64,000 bases of DNA from Saccharina japonica (GCA_008828725.1 MEHQ01004416.1:89555-153554); one strand, 5' to 3'; positions 32,520 through 43,204 are shown, numbered from the stretch's first letter. Notes: generated from the sequence alone by a model not told the origin. Numbers and translations: made by a program.

Positions 32520-32715
32520 AGGAGACGGGTCAGCCAGTCAGTCAGTCAGTCAGTCAGTCAGGCAGTCAGGCAGTGAGTGAGTGAGTGAGTGAGTGAGTCA
32601 GTGAGTCAGTGAGTCAGTGAATCAGTGAGTCAGTGAGTCAGTGAGTCAGTCAGTCAGTCAGTCAGTCAGTCAGCCAGTCAGTCAGGCAGGCAGGCAGTCA
32701 GTCAGTCAGTCAAGC
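32520..32715. repeat. Tetranucleotide microsatellite (CAGT)n/(GAGT)n
   Basis: About 45 units alternating blocks of CAGT and GAGT, with some CAGG. Confidence 0.95.
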
Positions 32716-32885
32716 GGAATGAACGTGCGACGGTCAAGGGCGCGTCGATCCGAGCGTCGGTCCACACGAAAACCTACTGGTAGTGGATTGTAGTAATTAG
32801 GTTATGAAAGAACGCGTGCTACGATAGAGGTATACCGGTACCGTTTTGTGGGCTGAAAACGTTTCTGAATGAAGGAGCTCCTTAA

Positions 32886-32966
32886 CCCATTCAGAACTGA
32901 AAAAAAATGTCCCACACTAATTCCAAGTAGTTTGTCCCCGAATTCGTGGGACCAGTTCTTAAGGGG
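32886..32966. mobile_element. piggyBac-like TTAA MITE, nested
   Basis: Begins CCCATTCAGAACTG after TTAA (32882-32885) and ends CAGTTCTTAAGGGG, followed by TTAT. About 81 bp. The CCC...GGG ends at TTAA match piggyBac-type target choice. The lack of a transposase makes the class inferential. Confidence 0.7.
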
Positions 32967-33028
32967 TTATAACCCATAATCGTCGGAATTCCATTTTTGT
33001 GTTGGAAATGTTTTTCGCTGGATCGTTA

Positions 33029-33233
33029 GGGCCCATATTAACGAGTATAGAATAAATTCAATTTGGAAAAAGTAATATTCAAGTTCGCTCTTCATTGGTC
33101 AACACACGCACCAGCACCCCCCCAAGATCCTAATATTTGGTGCTGGTGAGCGTGTTGACCAATGAAAAGCGGAGTGTATTTTATTTATTTTTTCCAAATT
33201 GATTTTTTTTTTTTTCTTCGTTAAAACGGGCCC
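33029..33233. mobile_element. PIF/Harbinger-type MITE, copy 3 (nested)
   Basis: 205 bp, ends GGGCCCATATTAACGA / TCGTTAAAACGGGCCC, flanked by TTA on both sides (33026-33028 and 33234-33236). Same central hairpin. Confidence 0.85.
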
Positions 33234-33769
33234 TTACGCCAGGAGATTCGTCGTCGGGTATATACATAGCACTTTTTGTTCAATCCATAATCATTTTTCG
33301 GTGTGATGTAGATTTCCTCAAGCAAGAAGCCTCAGAAAATGGCCTGTATACAGGTGCAGCTCAATCGTAGCATATTTCAAAGCCTAAGCGTTCCGCACGA
33401 AAACCTAGTGAAAAAAAAGGCGCCAGTCAATAAAAAAAAATAAAAAAAATGCCGTCACATATGTTCAGGAGACGGACGGGTCAAGTCGAGGGAAAACGTG
33501 CGCACCCGTAAAGGGGGGGGGGGGGGGATCCGGGCGTTCCACACTAAAACCTGATATTTTGGCGTCAGTCAAGGAAAAAATAAAAAAATGGAATATTGCC
33601 GTCGGTCAAAAGGGGCCGGAAGACGGCTGGTGAAGGTAATTACCGTGGAACCATACAAAAACCTGGTAGTTTTAGCATCAGTCCAGGGGGGGGGGGGAAT
33701 ATATAGTATAGGGTGTTGACCAATACTTCGGTTGAACTCAAAATGGTTGGGTTTCTGCTGTGGTCTCAG

Positions 33770-34028
33770 CCCTTTCAGATCTGCGAAACTTACCCCACAC
33801 ATATTCCAAAAAGTTGGGTGTCCCCAAACGGGAGACCGGTTCTTAAGGGGTTATATATAACCCATTCAGAACTGAAAACACATCCCACACTTACTCCAAG
33901 TAGTTTGTCCCCAAATGTGTAGGGCCAGTTCTTAAGGGGTTAACCCATTCAGAACTGAAAAAAATGGCCCACACGAAATTTCTGGTAGTTTGTCCCCAAG
34001 TTCGTGGGACCAGTTCTCAAGGGGTCGA
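33770..34028. mobile_element. Three tandem TTAA MITEs
   Basis: Three units of the 32886 family lie end to end. The junctions are 'ccagttcttaaggggttaac'-like, so neighbouring units share one TTAA. The first unit is diverged ('cccacacatattccaaaaag'). The others have 'ccattcagaactgaaaa' and 'gtagtttgtccccaa'. Confidence 0.7.
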
Positions 34029-34349
34029 GTACGTCCTATGAAAAAAACGACCTCAACCCTTCAGGATCTTCCCATGATGAGGTTTCGGACAAAAACGGCC
34101 AAAAATGCCACGTTTTAAACCCAACTATTCTTGGGTTGAGTTGGGGGGCATTCTTATAATAGGAAAAACGGACCACAAAAAAAAAAAAAAAATGGTTCCA
34201 ACCGAATTCTTCGCAAGACACCGTCCAAAATAAAACCTAGACTAGTATTTTGGCGTCCAGTAGTGTTATGATTCGACACAGCTATCATATGCTGGTTTTC
34301 GAGTAGTTATAATTGTGATACTTTTGACGGTCGAATACACCTGGTTTTA

Positions 34350-34405
34350 GACTGGCCAACCACCCACCCACCCACCCACCCACCCACCCACCGACCGACC
34401 GACCG
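34350..34405. repeat. (CCAC)n(CGAC)n microsatellite
   Basis: CCAC units turn abruptly into CGAC units. Confidence 0.9.
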
Positions 34406-34569
34406 ACATACCCATTACTGCAGCTTATACAGCAGTTGAGTCAGTACGCGCAGACGTACGTTTTGATCGCATCTCTCCATTGCTGGGGCACTCGAGCCAA
34501 GCAAGAACAATGAAAATTGGCCGCCAGCCAAAATGGGGCGAAAGGAAAAAAAGAAAGGACGTGCCGTTT

Positions 34570-35215
34570 CTTGGCACGTATTTGGTCCGGATGGGATGGA
34601 GTAGGTTGAGTTCAGTTGACTCCCAGTAGGTTGGAAGGAAGTGGGTTGAGGTCAGTTGAGCTAGGATGGGATGAGGTGAGTTGAGATCAGTTGAGTTATA
34701 GGTTGGAATGAGGTGGGTTGGGTCGGGTTGGGTTGCAATGGGGTGGGTTGCGTTGGGTTTAGGTGGAATCAGGTGGGTAGGGGTTGGGTCTAGTTGGAGC
34801 GGGTTGGGTTGGGTTTAGTTGGAATGAGGTGGGTTGGGTTGGGTTGGGTTGGGTTTGACAGGAATAAGGCGGGTTGGGTCGGGTTGGGTTTAGTGCGAAC
34901 TAGGTCGGTTAGGTTGGTTTTAGTTGGAACGCGGTGGGTCGCGTTGGGCATGACTGCAATAGCGCAGGTTGCCTTGGGTTTAGTTGGGATGGGGTGACTT
35001 GAGTTCAGCTGAGTTAGGTTGGAATAAGGTGGGTATAAAATAGGCGTTGGGTATAATTGCAGTGGGGTGGACTGCGCTGAGTCTAGTTGGAATGAGATGC
35101 AGGCTGCGTTGGGTTTAGTTGGCATGAGGTGGGTCGATTTGTGTTCAGATGGAATGAGGTGGGTCGAGTTGGGTTTACTAGATGGAATGAGGTGGGTTGG
35201 GTTCGGTTCGGTTGG
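34570..35215. repeat. G-rich TTGGAATGAGGTGGGTTGGG minisatellite
   Basis: About 20 units containing 'gttggaatgaggtgggttg' with runs of GGGTT. Strongly strand-asymmetric (G/T on plus). Repeating G-triplets could form G-quadruplexes. The minus-strand frame full of PTHLIPTKPNPT is a shadow of the repeat. Confidence 0.85.
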
Positions 35216-35760
35216 AAAGGGGTGCTGTCGACCGATGCTCCATGAGTAGGGTAGGACGTTCACTGTTGTCAAAAGCTGAAGATATTTTATCTAAATGGTT
35301 CAGGGAGTTGGAGCCTCCCGCGAGCTGACCGGACGAGAGATTGCCGGGTTCAAGTCGAGTACGCGTTGATATATTGCCGTCTACCCCCCTGAGCAGAACC
35401 ACAGTCGTATGGGAAAGCTAGCCGGACGAAGATCGAGAGATCATCGTGAACACGCGTCTGAAGGGGCAAGGGTTTTCGTTAATTCTTGCCTATAAGGGTG
35501 GGGACAGAGATCTGCTGGCCGCAACAAGAAGAAGAAGTTTCGCTGGGGTGGGGTGGGTTGAGATACCGCGTGAACTACTGCCCTGTACAGAAGCATACCC
35601 TGCCCGACTCAACCTCCGGCTACAGCAGTAGGCCTTCCCCGAAACAGTCACGGGGGGGGGGGGGGGGGTTTGAATTTAGGGGGGGGGGGGGGGTGGGGGG
35701 GAAACAAAAAAAAAAAAAAAAAAAAAACGCGTTTTATCCCCTCTACCCTTTTATCTCACC
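35216..35760. other. Intron of the ankyrin gene, with G- and A-runs
   Basis: G-runs at 35652-35700 and an A-run at 35705-35727. No other feature is supported. It lies just 3' of the donor of the large exon on the minus strand. Confidence 0.4.
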
Positions 35761-35819
35761 ATCGCGTAACCCCCCCCCTGCTCCCCCCTGCACCCCCGAG
35801 ACACAAAACGCGGACCCAC

Positions 35820-38303
35820 CTTCGACGCGGCGTGGGCGCAGGTCCTCCAGTCCCACGGACACCCTATCGCCCTGGCGTACCGCAAGGTGGCCAGGTGACC
35901 CCCCGCCGCGGCTCGCGCGCACACCATGGGCCCCCACGAGCACCCGCTAGAGCGCGCCCAGCCCAGCCGCGACGGCGACTGAACGGCGGCGTTGAGGCTC
36001 GTCTCCGGCGGCCTCGCGACCCCCCAAGCACCCCTCCAGCTCCTGGAAACCCCGGCCACAAAGAGGAAGCCGTCCCCCGACGCGAAGTCCATGACGCGGC
36101 GCAGCACAGAGGGTTCTCCGCCGGCTAGCGGGGCCGCGGGGGTCGGGTGGAGGGCAAGCAGCAGCGGCGAAGGCGGCATCATTCGGACGCCGTTGACCAA
36201 GGCGCCGCCACCGTTGCTGGCGCCATGGCCGTTGCTGGCGCCATGGTCGTTGGCGCCGAGGTTGCCAGCGCCGTGGCTGCCGAAGCCCCCGCCTCCACTA
36301 CCGCTCTGAAAAGAGTTGCCCCTGTCAAAGCTGGTGGCTCCCAAGCGGCCACCAAAGCGTCCGCCGAAGCGCCCCCCGGAGCGCCCACCGAGCAAGGATG
36401 TACCGGCGAGCCCGTTCGAGGGCTTTCTCCGGTGGGTGCTAGAGTTCAAGCTCTGGCCTACACCGCCAGCTCCGCTAGCTCCGCCTGGGACACCGCTACC
36501 GCCACCGCCGCCGCCGCCGCCCTCACCCCCCCCGACACCGCCGAAGCTAGCGCCACCAAAGAGGGCACCGCCGCCGCCGCCCCCGCCCCCGCCCCCGCCC
36601 CCGCCGTGGCCCCCGAAGCCGCCACCAACACCATTACCGGTACAGCCGGACGAAAACACGCGGATATCCCGCTCGCCCGGGTCTTGACTGGGGAACCCGC
36701 TGGGGAAGCTCTGCCCCGGCAAGCTCTGCCCCGTGAAGGCGCTCTGCCCCCTCCGCAGGGCCATCTCCATCGCGAAAGGAGGGTCTGGCTCGCGCACCAG
36801 GGGAGCAGCGCTCGGTCCGCCGACTCCGATCCAGGCCCCGACCCCTTCGCTGCGGTCGCTTCCACCGCTGTGGCCGTCACCGTGGCTGTCGGCGGCGTCA
36901 AAGCCCCGGAGAGGCGCGGGGCGGCGGCGACCGACGAGGTGCCGCTCTCTAAGGTTGGTCAGCGGGCCGTCCTCCTCTCCCCCATCTCCAATACCGCCAC
37001 CACCGCCGGTGTGGCCGTTAGCAGTACCGTTAGCGTCGTGCCAGCCGTGCCTGCCGTTTGCAGCCGCCCCGGGCGGCGGCCAGGACACCTCGCCGTCCCA
37101 ATCCACCGTCTCCTCGACAAGCATCGAGCGCACCACGGCCGCTGCGTCCCCAGCTTTCAGCCGCCAGACAAACACGTCCGGCTTCTCCCTCTCCCCCGCG
37201 CCCCACCCCCCATCCCTGCCCCAACCCCCGCCTCCATGCCGAAAGCTCAGCCGCCTCCTTCCCCCTCCGTCCCCCCTTCCGCTTCCTCCGGAGTCTGCCA
37301 CCGCCGACGATGGCGACGACGACCGACTGGTCCCCAACCAAAGAAGCTTCCACACTCCCTGGAGGTCCGTCAAAACCACCACGGGTCGGGAAGACGGGCT
37401 CCGAGAGTTGGCCGCTACGAGTGCCGCGATGGCGCGGTAAAGCGCCCCCCTTCCACAAGCTCCACCCCAATCCACACCATCTCCTCCACCACCACTACAG
37501 CCGTCGCCACCCCCGACTCCGGCGCCGGCTCCGCTGCGGCCGCTCGGCTTCCTCGATGCAGGTGGTCTAACAATCTCCAGTACCACCCGCAAGCCAGAGG
37601 AGGGGGTGCCGCTCCTGACTGCCTCGGCTAGACACACCGCGGCGGAGGGCGCACCGGGGCGGAGAACGTTCCAAGAACCGTTCCCCCCAATCCCACCCGC
37701 CGCAACCTCCCCCTCCAAATCCTCCTCCTCCTCTTCTTCCCCGTCGCACTCACACTCCCCCCTCCTCCTCATGCTCCTTCTCCTCGCCCTTCCTTCCCGC
37801 GGACACGGCACAGACAAAAAGTCCTCTCCATCTGCGTCTTCCTCCTCGTCGTCGTTACCGTAGCCGTCCCCGCTCGACCCGTGGGGCCGTGGAACGACGC
37901 ACTGGTTCCCTCTCCCGGGGCGGAAAACAGCGTTCAGGTACGTGGCAAGGGCAGCCCGGTAACGCTCGTTGCACGGGCGATATCTCCTGGTAGCAGCACC
38001 ACCACCACCACCACCAGCACCCCTTGCGCCCACCAAACCACCAGCACCAGCACCGGCACAAGTACCACCAGCAGCAGCACCCCCAGCAGCAGCGGCAGCG
38101 GAGAAGGAGGAGGACGCGGTAGAGGGGGGCGAGGAAAGGGGGAGGGCGGTCTCGGGCTCCACTCCCGGCCATTGGAAGCGGTGCAGGTCGGCGTAAGGAA
38201 CGCTTAACTCCGCTGTTGTGTGCAGATATGAAGCGTAAACCACAGGGGGGGGGGGGGGGCATTTGCCATCGATTTGGTTTGGTTCGGGTTTCGTAGAGAA
38301 CAT
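35820..38303 (-). CDS. F-box-like/ankyrin-repeat protein, large 5' exon
   Basis: An open frame of about 828 codons ending at donor CGAAG|GTGGGT (35819). The C-terminal 120 residues hold an F-box-like LRRVMDFASGDGFLFVAGVS RSWRGAWG, then two ankyrin units (WARSSGCSWGPMVCARAAAG and YARAIGCPWDWRTCAHAASK). The middle is disordered and Gly/Pro/Ser-rich with a 13-Gly run. Two ordered islands stand out: NERYRAALATYLNAVFRPGR with LRVVLEIVRPP, and PVVVLTDLQGVWKLLWLG with KPDVFVWRLKAGDAAAV. The VLTD..W pattern recalls restriction-endonuclease-fold domains, but that is only a by-eye likeness. An acidic run (EEEDLEGE) is also present. The ATG at 38301 is followed by a C14 run, so the true start may be further in (near LSVPYADLH). 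The protein may be an E3 adaptor. This is inferred from F-box plus ankyrin only. Confidence 0.7.
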
Positions 38304-38564
38304 AGGAGCGGGTGGCGGAGTTGGGGGGGGGGGGGTGGGGTAGGGAGGGGGGGCGGTAGGAGCAACGGTGGCGCAGGGGAGGAGGGGGGGGGTAGGGGTT
38401 GATACAGGATTGTGTTTGGACGAATGTATTATGTGTACGAGCCAAAAACTCGGTCTGTACGAGAAACAAGCCGGGGTTTCATTGTAAGCTTGCCTTGCCC
38501 GCTCCGCGTTTCGGGGCCTGTGAATATTATTTGGCTGCCGTTACACGCTGCCCGCTACTGGTGC
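38304..38564. other. Probable 5' flank of the ankyrin gene
   Basis: G-runs at 38243-38258 (just inside the reading frame), 38321-38345 and 38380-38395. No TATA box or other promoter element can be assigned with confidence. Confidence 0.35.
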
Positions 38565-38920
38565 TCCAGCGCTGGTGCTACTGCTACTGCTACTACTACT
38601 GCTACTGCTATTGCTTTTACTTCTACTACTATTGCTAACTGCTCCTCGTGCTACTACTGCTTCCTGCTCCTGCTTCCTACTACTGCTACGCCACTCTACA
38701 GCTACTGCTAATGCTAGTAAAGCTGCTGCTGCAACCACTAGTACCGCTATTCTGCTGCTACTTCGGATATGTCACTGCGACTGTTATTACTGCTGCTGCT
38801 GCTGCTGTTGCTGCATCAGCTGCATCTTTTCTTCCGCTGGTAATGCTGCTGCTTCTTACTGCTATTGATACTACTACTATTACTACTACTACTACTGCTA
38901 CTACTGATACACTAACACTA
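38565..38920. repeat. Degenerate (ACTGCT)n trinucleotide tract
   Basis: Long stretches of CTGCTA/CTACTG/CTGCTG triplets broken by unique sequence. Leads to Leu-rich and Ser-rich shadow frames. Confidence 0.85.
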
Positions 38921-39149
38921 ATTTCAGTGATTCTCACCTCTAGGCACCGGCGCATCGACCGTTCGAACGCCCCCGATCCCCATGTGGTCCATCAGGGCCC
39001 GACACGCCACCCACGTGGTGACATCAGAAACAACCCCCCTCCCCCCTGCGCTTCCCGACCCCGCCCCCAACACGCCAGCGGAAGGTGGAACACCTCCCGT
39101 GATCTTCGTTTTATTACCAGTATCTTGAAACACGTCACATAATAATATA

Positions 39150-39262
39150 TAAATACCAGTGTGTGAATAGGTTAATAATAGAATGCACATATAATAATAT
39201 ACCAATAATACCAGTGTATGAATAGGTTAACAGAATGCATTGTTAATACCAGTGTATTAATC
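39150..39262. repeat. ~50-bp direct repeats ATACCAGTGTRTGAATAGGTTAA
   Basis: 'aataccagtgtgtgaatagg' (39154), 'aataccagtgtatgaatagg' (39209) and 'aataccagtgtattaatcaa' (39245). Confidence 0.75.
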
Positions 39263-39469
39263 AATGTAACAGGCACCAGGTATGAATATAGCACACGAGT
39301 ATATCGCACAGTCGTAGCAAAAAATGACGTGTTACATGAACATTCCAAGAGAACGGACAGAGGCACGGAAACAACACCGGGCACGCACAAACGAAAAAAA
39401 CGAAGGCGGGGAGGGAGGGGAGGGGGGGGGGGAGGGGGGGGCGGGGGTAGAGGTGAGGAGGCTTCGTAA

Positions 39470-39605
39470 TAGTTTGTGCAGTACCCTTTGCTTTCTTCGT
39501 TTCAGTTTCATAAAATATCTTCGCCTTTCTTTCCTCTCTCCCTCCTACTGCTGTAGTCGTAACTCAGATCCTGGGTCACAAAGTAGGCTCGTCTCCCCAC
39601 GGCAG
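39470..39605 (-). mobile_element. SINE family 1, 3' fragment
   Basis: 'atcttcgcctttctttcctc', 'gtagtcgtaactcagatcct' and 'gggtcacaaagtaggctcgt' match the 3' part of the 41628 SINE. The tRNA head is absent. Confidence 0.65.
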
Positions 39606-40009
39606 GTAAGCTGTTTTTCATTCCACTTTTTGATGATTTATGCACCCAGTGTGCTCGTTTTTTCTTTTTTTTTTGGTACCCGGTATGGGGGAATCATGCT
39701 ATTCCTGCCACGCGAGCTGAAGCAGTGCTCAGATCGAGATTAAACCTCGACGAACGTGTCCGGGCGGGCTTCCGGTGTCGGCGTACTTACCGTTTTGCCG
39801 AAAAGTGTTACTTATGAAAACAGACATGTACTGTTGGCATGCTGGTACAGCAGCAGTGTGACTATCAACACAGCTCTACTAACTCGTACCACTCTGTACG
39901 GAAACATAAAACCGTTTCTATTACATATTAATGTACGAATGATGCTTATATTTAGGGACAAAGTGGTATATCATATCGTAGCTCAACGCAAGTTATTTAT
40001 CGTATGTAG

Positions 40010-40335
40010 CAAGCAATTAAACTGCAACAAGCTCGCCCGTAGCCACTCGTCCATCTCTCGATCGTAGCCGTACGATTCAGCAATGCAAGTGCAGCAAGCT
40101 CGCTGTCTTGGTTTCTATCGCGCAGAGGGTTCAGCATTCCCAACGCTCGTCGATTTTCATCGAATTTTGCTAACTCACGCTCTCGCGCTTTCCGGCAGTC
40201 AAGATAGTTATTGCGAGAAAAAGTCCCCACGAGTACGTAATACGTATGCACTCGGGGTGGCTCGAACCCGCGACCTCGACTCAAACAGGGACGAGATTCA
40301 CCTGTCATTCCACCGGGGACGCCGGCTAGAAACGT
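40010..40335 (-). mobile_element. tRNA-derived SINE, second family
   Basis: On the minus strand a tRNA-like head (about 40335-40250) carries A-box-like 'ggtggaatgacaggtgaatc' and B-box-like 'cgcgggttcgagccacc', followed by a non-tRNA body. The cloverleaf is imperfect, so this is more likely a SINE head than a functional tRNA gene. Confidence 0.5.
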
Positions 40336-40349
40336 AGAATTTCTCGTAC

Positions 40350-40455
40350 GTACTTTTTTCTCCTTTTTTCCGAATTATTATCTTCGCCCTTCTTTTCTCT
40401 CCTTCTCCTACATATTAATAGTCGTAACTCAGATCCGGGGTAACATAGCGGACTG
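40350..40455 (-). mobile_element. SINE family 1, 3' fragment
   Basis: 'attatcttcgcccttctttt', 'aatagtcgtaactcagatcc' and 'ggggtaacatagcgg' match the family 1 3' body. Confidence 0.6.
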
Positions 40456-40652
40456 CCGCCCCCCCCTCCCCCGGTGCCCGGTCTCGAAAGGGATGCGTGG
40501 TCAATGGTCAAATGACTAAGGCAAGCAACAAATGAGTACCCCCCCCCCCCCCCCACCCATTCACTATGGTTTGAGTCTTCATTTGTTTTTTCGCGAGAGG
40601 ACTCCACTTCATCCCAGTCCCCCCTTGCCTACCCACGCCAATGACGCAACAT

Positions 40653-40822
40653 TACAGGACACCTAATAAGAAACAGGAAATCTGATTCAGGCTGGGTTTC
40701 TTATTTTAGAGAGGGTGCTTTCTACACTAATGTCAAGATAACGACTCCCGAATTTCTTATTTTCCTCCAGGTCTCAGCCTGGCTTTCTTGTTAGCCTGTT
40801 TCTTATCAGATGTCCTGTACTG
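40653..40822. mobile_element. MITE, ACAGGACACCTAATAAGAAA family
   Basis: The left end 'acaggacacctaataagaaa' faces the right end 'tttcttatcagatgtcctgt'. Inside are the family blocks 'gagagggtgctttctacact', 'caagataacgactcccgaat' and 'cagcctggctttctt'. Other copies: 42075, 43605, 45590, 49190, 49825 and 58777, with a relative at 56869. Confidence 0.75.
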
Positions 40823-40904
40823 CTGTACTCAGCAGTTGAAATATTGTAGTTTCAGCTTTCATAAAAATGGTAAAATACGTCAGCTGTGAGTACGACCGCA
40901 ATAT

Positions 40905-40995
40905 ATAGAAATTGTCACCATGCACTGCCATGCACGATGGGATTTGAACTCAAGGGGATCAACAAAAAACATCAAGCGAGCATTCGAGGGCACCC
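40905..40995 (-). mobile_element. tRNA-like fragment
   Basis: On the minus strand 'ggtgccctcgaatgctcgct' resembles unit 3 of the trimeric head at 4521, and 'ttgagttcaaatcccatcg' resembles a B box. Too divergent for a tRNA gene. Confidence 0.45.
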
Positions 40996-41014
40996 TATTT
41001 ACTAGGGAAAATGA

Positions 41015-41300
41015 TAGGGCTGGGTACTGGCAGTAGTAATCTACTGGCAGTAGTAATCTACTGGCAGTAGTTATCTACTGATTGACCCGGCCAGTATATT
41101 CGCCAGTAGTTTTTTTCTCACATGTACGTCCAAGAAACACGCCATACGTATTATAGTACGGAAACCCACCCAATGCGTTTCGGAAGGAGAGAGGAGAGAG
41201 GAGAGACAGCAGTATACTGCTGCAATCCAATCCAGTATACTGATTGATTTTGACAACAGTATACATCGCTACTGACTGAGTCAGCCAGTGCCCAGCCCTA
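41015..41300. mobile_element. hAT-type MITE, copy 1
   Basis: 286 bp. The left TIR TAGGGCTGGGTACTGGC and right TIR (reverse complement TAGGGCTGGGCACTGGC) differ at one position. Flanking octamers GAAAATGA (41007-41014) and GCAAATGA (41301-41308) match 7 of 8. The TAGGG/CAGGG terminus and 8-bp duplication are hAT hallmarks. Confidence 0.85.
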
Positions 41301-41627
41301 GCAAATGATCGTTTTTTTGTATTTTCACTTTACTCGTTTGTATGATATTATATATACGTAGTTCTGGCTATTGTCAAAACAGCAGAGTAGTGGCTCACAG
41401 CAACAGATGGACAGGTCACACGCCACAGGCGGATCATTGATTGTTAGGTGAGTTACATACGTACGTGCGTACCCGTACACCAGTACGTACCTGCGTACCT
41501 GTGCAGACTGCAGCCTACAATAGTTGCATGAATACCACATAGTTTACGAGTACGCATCCACGGAGCGTGGCTCACAGCAGTGGCAGATGAATAGATGGGC
41601 AGGGCACACGTCACGGGCAAGGCATTT

Positions 41628-41985
41628 TTTTTTTTTTTTGTCCATCCCATTTATTATCTTCGCCCTTCCTTTCTCTCTCCTCCCTAGTCGTAACTCAGAT
41701 CCGGGGTCACAAAGTAGGCTCCTCTCCCTCCTCTCCCACTACGGTTCTTGCCTTGCATTTTTATCGCGAGAAGACTTCAGCCTTTTCTTCCCTCGTCGAC
41801 TCGCATCGAATTGTGCCTACCCACGCTACTATTAATTGGCGCTCTCAGCAGTTGATTCCGTTTTTATTTATTTTTGCAAATAAACTCAAAAGTCCGACCC
41901 ACGTGAGATTCGAACTCCAGACATCAACGTTCAGAAGCGTTCGAGGTTACCTCTAGACCATCGGGGCGACCTGGTTGTTATTAAT
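41628..41985 (-). mobile_element. Full-length tRNA-derived SINE
   Basis: On the minus strand it starts with 'ggtcgccccgatggtctaga', A-box-like, then an anticodon-arm-like 'aacgcttctgaacgtt' whose loop contains TTCTGAA, and B-box 'ggagttcgaatctcacg'. The body and an A tail (plus-strand T-run at 41630-41640) follow. The CTG in the loop suggests derivation from a glutamine tRNA, by analogy only. Near-identical copy at 59148-59502. Confidence 0.8.
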
Positions 41986-42074
41986 CGTTAAGGTACATAC
42001 CTGTACACCAGTACCTATGCAGACTATAGCAGTTGTATGAAAAATAATTGTCTACGAGTACAGAGCACAGGACA

Positions 42075-42240
42075 CATATTATATGAATAGTAAGAAGCAG
42101 GATAATAAGAAAGCCAGGCTGATATTTGGGAGGAAAATAGGAAATTCGAGAGCCGTTATATTGAAATTAGTGTAGAAAGGACCCTCTCAAAAATAAGAAA
42201 TCTAGCCTGGGCCAGTTTTCCGGTTTATTATAGGTGTCCT
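42075..42240. mobile_element. MITE, ACAGGACACC family
   Basis: 'acaggacacatattatatga', 'aagaaagccaggctgatatt', 'aaattcgagagccgttatat', 'ccctctcaaaaataagaaat' and 'ttattataggtgtcctgtac' in family order. Confidence 0.65.
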
Positions 42241-43085
42241 GTACTGCTGTATGTATCCACGGAGACGCGCGCGCCGAGTGCGCTTCTCTTGGTCTCTAGG
42301 CCCGAACCCGTGCCGGCCAACTTTAATCTGGCCACGGAGAGACGCACCGACAGCGCTTCGGGCGCGAAGCAACGTCGCTGTGTCATCATCCAACTCATCG
42401 ATCGTTCTGTTGCTGCTTGCTTGCGTGGACAACATCTTAAAATTTAGGTAAAATGCCGATTTTCGATTAGAAAATCTGATGGCCCAAGTCGTCGATTTTC
42501 GGGCCTAAATCTGACGACTTGGGTCCATGTTGGATTATCGAATCGAACTTTTTCCGGTCCGGTTTGGCGCATTACGATTGCGTAAGCAGGCGTTTTCATT
42601 TTTGAGATCGAAACAGGCAAATTTGAAGCTCGAAATCGAGCCGCACAAGAAACAGCCTAACAACACAGGAGTAGTGCGCGTACCAATTTATCAACTTACA
42701 GGTATGCTGGTACGTTTTTTGCTTGTTTGTCTGTGTGTTTTTGTGTATTTGTGTGGTTGTTCTTAAAACTCTTTTTTTTTTCGCTTTGTCTTTTCTTTTC
42801 TGTTTCTTTCGTTTTTTTATTCTCTCTCTTTCACGCATCTGGATTGCTAGCAGGGTAGGTCGTGCCTGTCCCATATGGCATTGCATTGTCTGCTCTGCTT
42901 ACTGCTTACTGATTACTGCACTGCCGCGTAGTATCTCTGTGTCGTGGTTTTGTGACCACATAATAATAGGTATCTCTCTACGGTGAACAATCGGCACGGA
43001 CACAGTGCTGAGTGCTGAGTGTCGACGGGTATATGTCATATTATAGAAATAATAACGGTTTAATGTGAAGGACACACACTGCTGT
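42240..43085. repeat. Segmental duplication, copy 1
   Basis: Matches 44195-45015 over about 840 bp: 'gccacggagagacgcaccga', 'gatggcccaagtcgtcgatt', 'aaatcgagccgcacaagaaa', 'ggattgctagcagggtaggt' and 'aatcggcacggacac'. Both copies keep a minus-strand frame containing TIDELDDDTATLLRARSAVG and QEKRTRRA.LRGY. This may be an exon of a duplicated gene, but no family is recognised. The hairpin CCCAAGTCGTC...GACGACTTGGG at 42483-42525 is shared. Confidence 0.7.
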
Positions 43086-43204
43086 ATAGACTAGCAGTCT
43101 AGAGTAAAAGTCTACCACAGGTACAGCAGTAGCAGCAGTGTCAGTCTATCTCCTATTAATAGTGTATGTGCGTACGTACCTACGTCCTTGGTATGTACGT
43201 ACGT

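Larger units (their letters stand above)
32815..33375. mobile_element. Family A element carrying two nested MITEs
   Basis: Host order: 'gctacgatagaggtatacc', 'gggctgaaaacgtttctgaa', 'ggagctccttaaccc' [insert], 'ataatcgtcggaattccatt', 'gttggaaatgtttttcgctg' [insert], 'attcgtcgtcgggtatatac', 'tccataatcatttttcggtg' and 'ctcagaaaatggcctgtata'. Insert 1 (32886-32966) is a TTAA-type MITE. Insert 2 (33029-33233) is a PIF/Harbinger MITE. Removing them leaves an almost complete family A element of about 270 bp. Confidence 0.8.

Noticed and set aside
34790..35272. 160-codon Pro/Thr-rich minus-strand frame
   Set aside because: It is the translation of the GGGTT minisatellite and lies in the ankyrin intron.
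36147..37631. 494-codon plus-strand frame opposite the ankyrin exon
   Set aside because: It is an Ala/Pro-rich antisense shadow of the GC-rich exon. The minus frame has the ankyrin and F-box-like patterns and a proper donor.
40250..40335. A functional tRNA gene
   Set aside because: B-box and partial A-box are present, but the acceptor and anticodon arms do not pair properly, and a SINE-like body follows.
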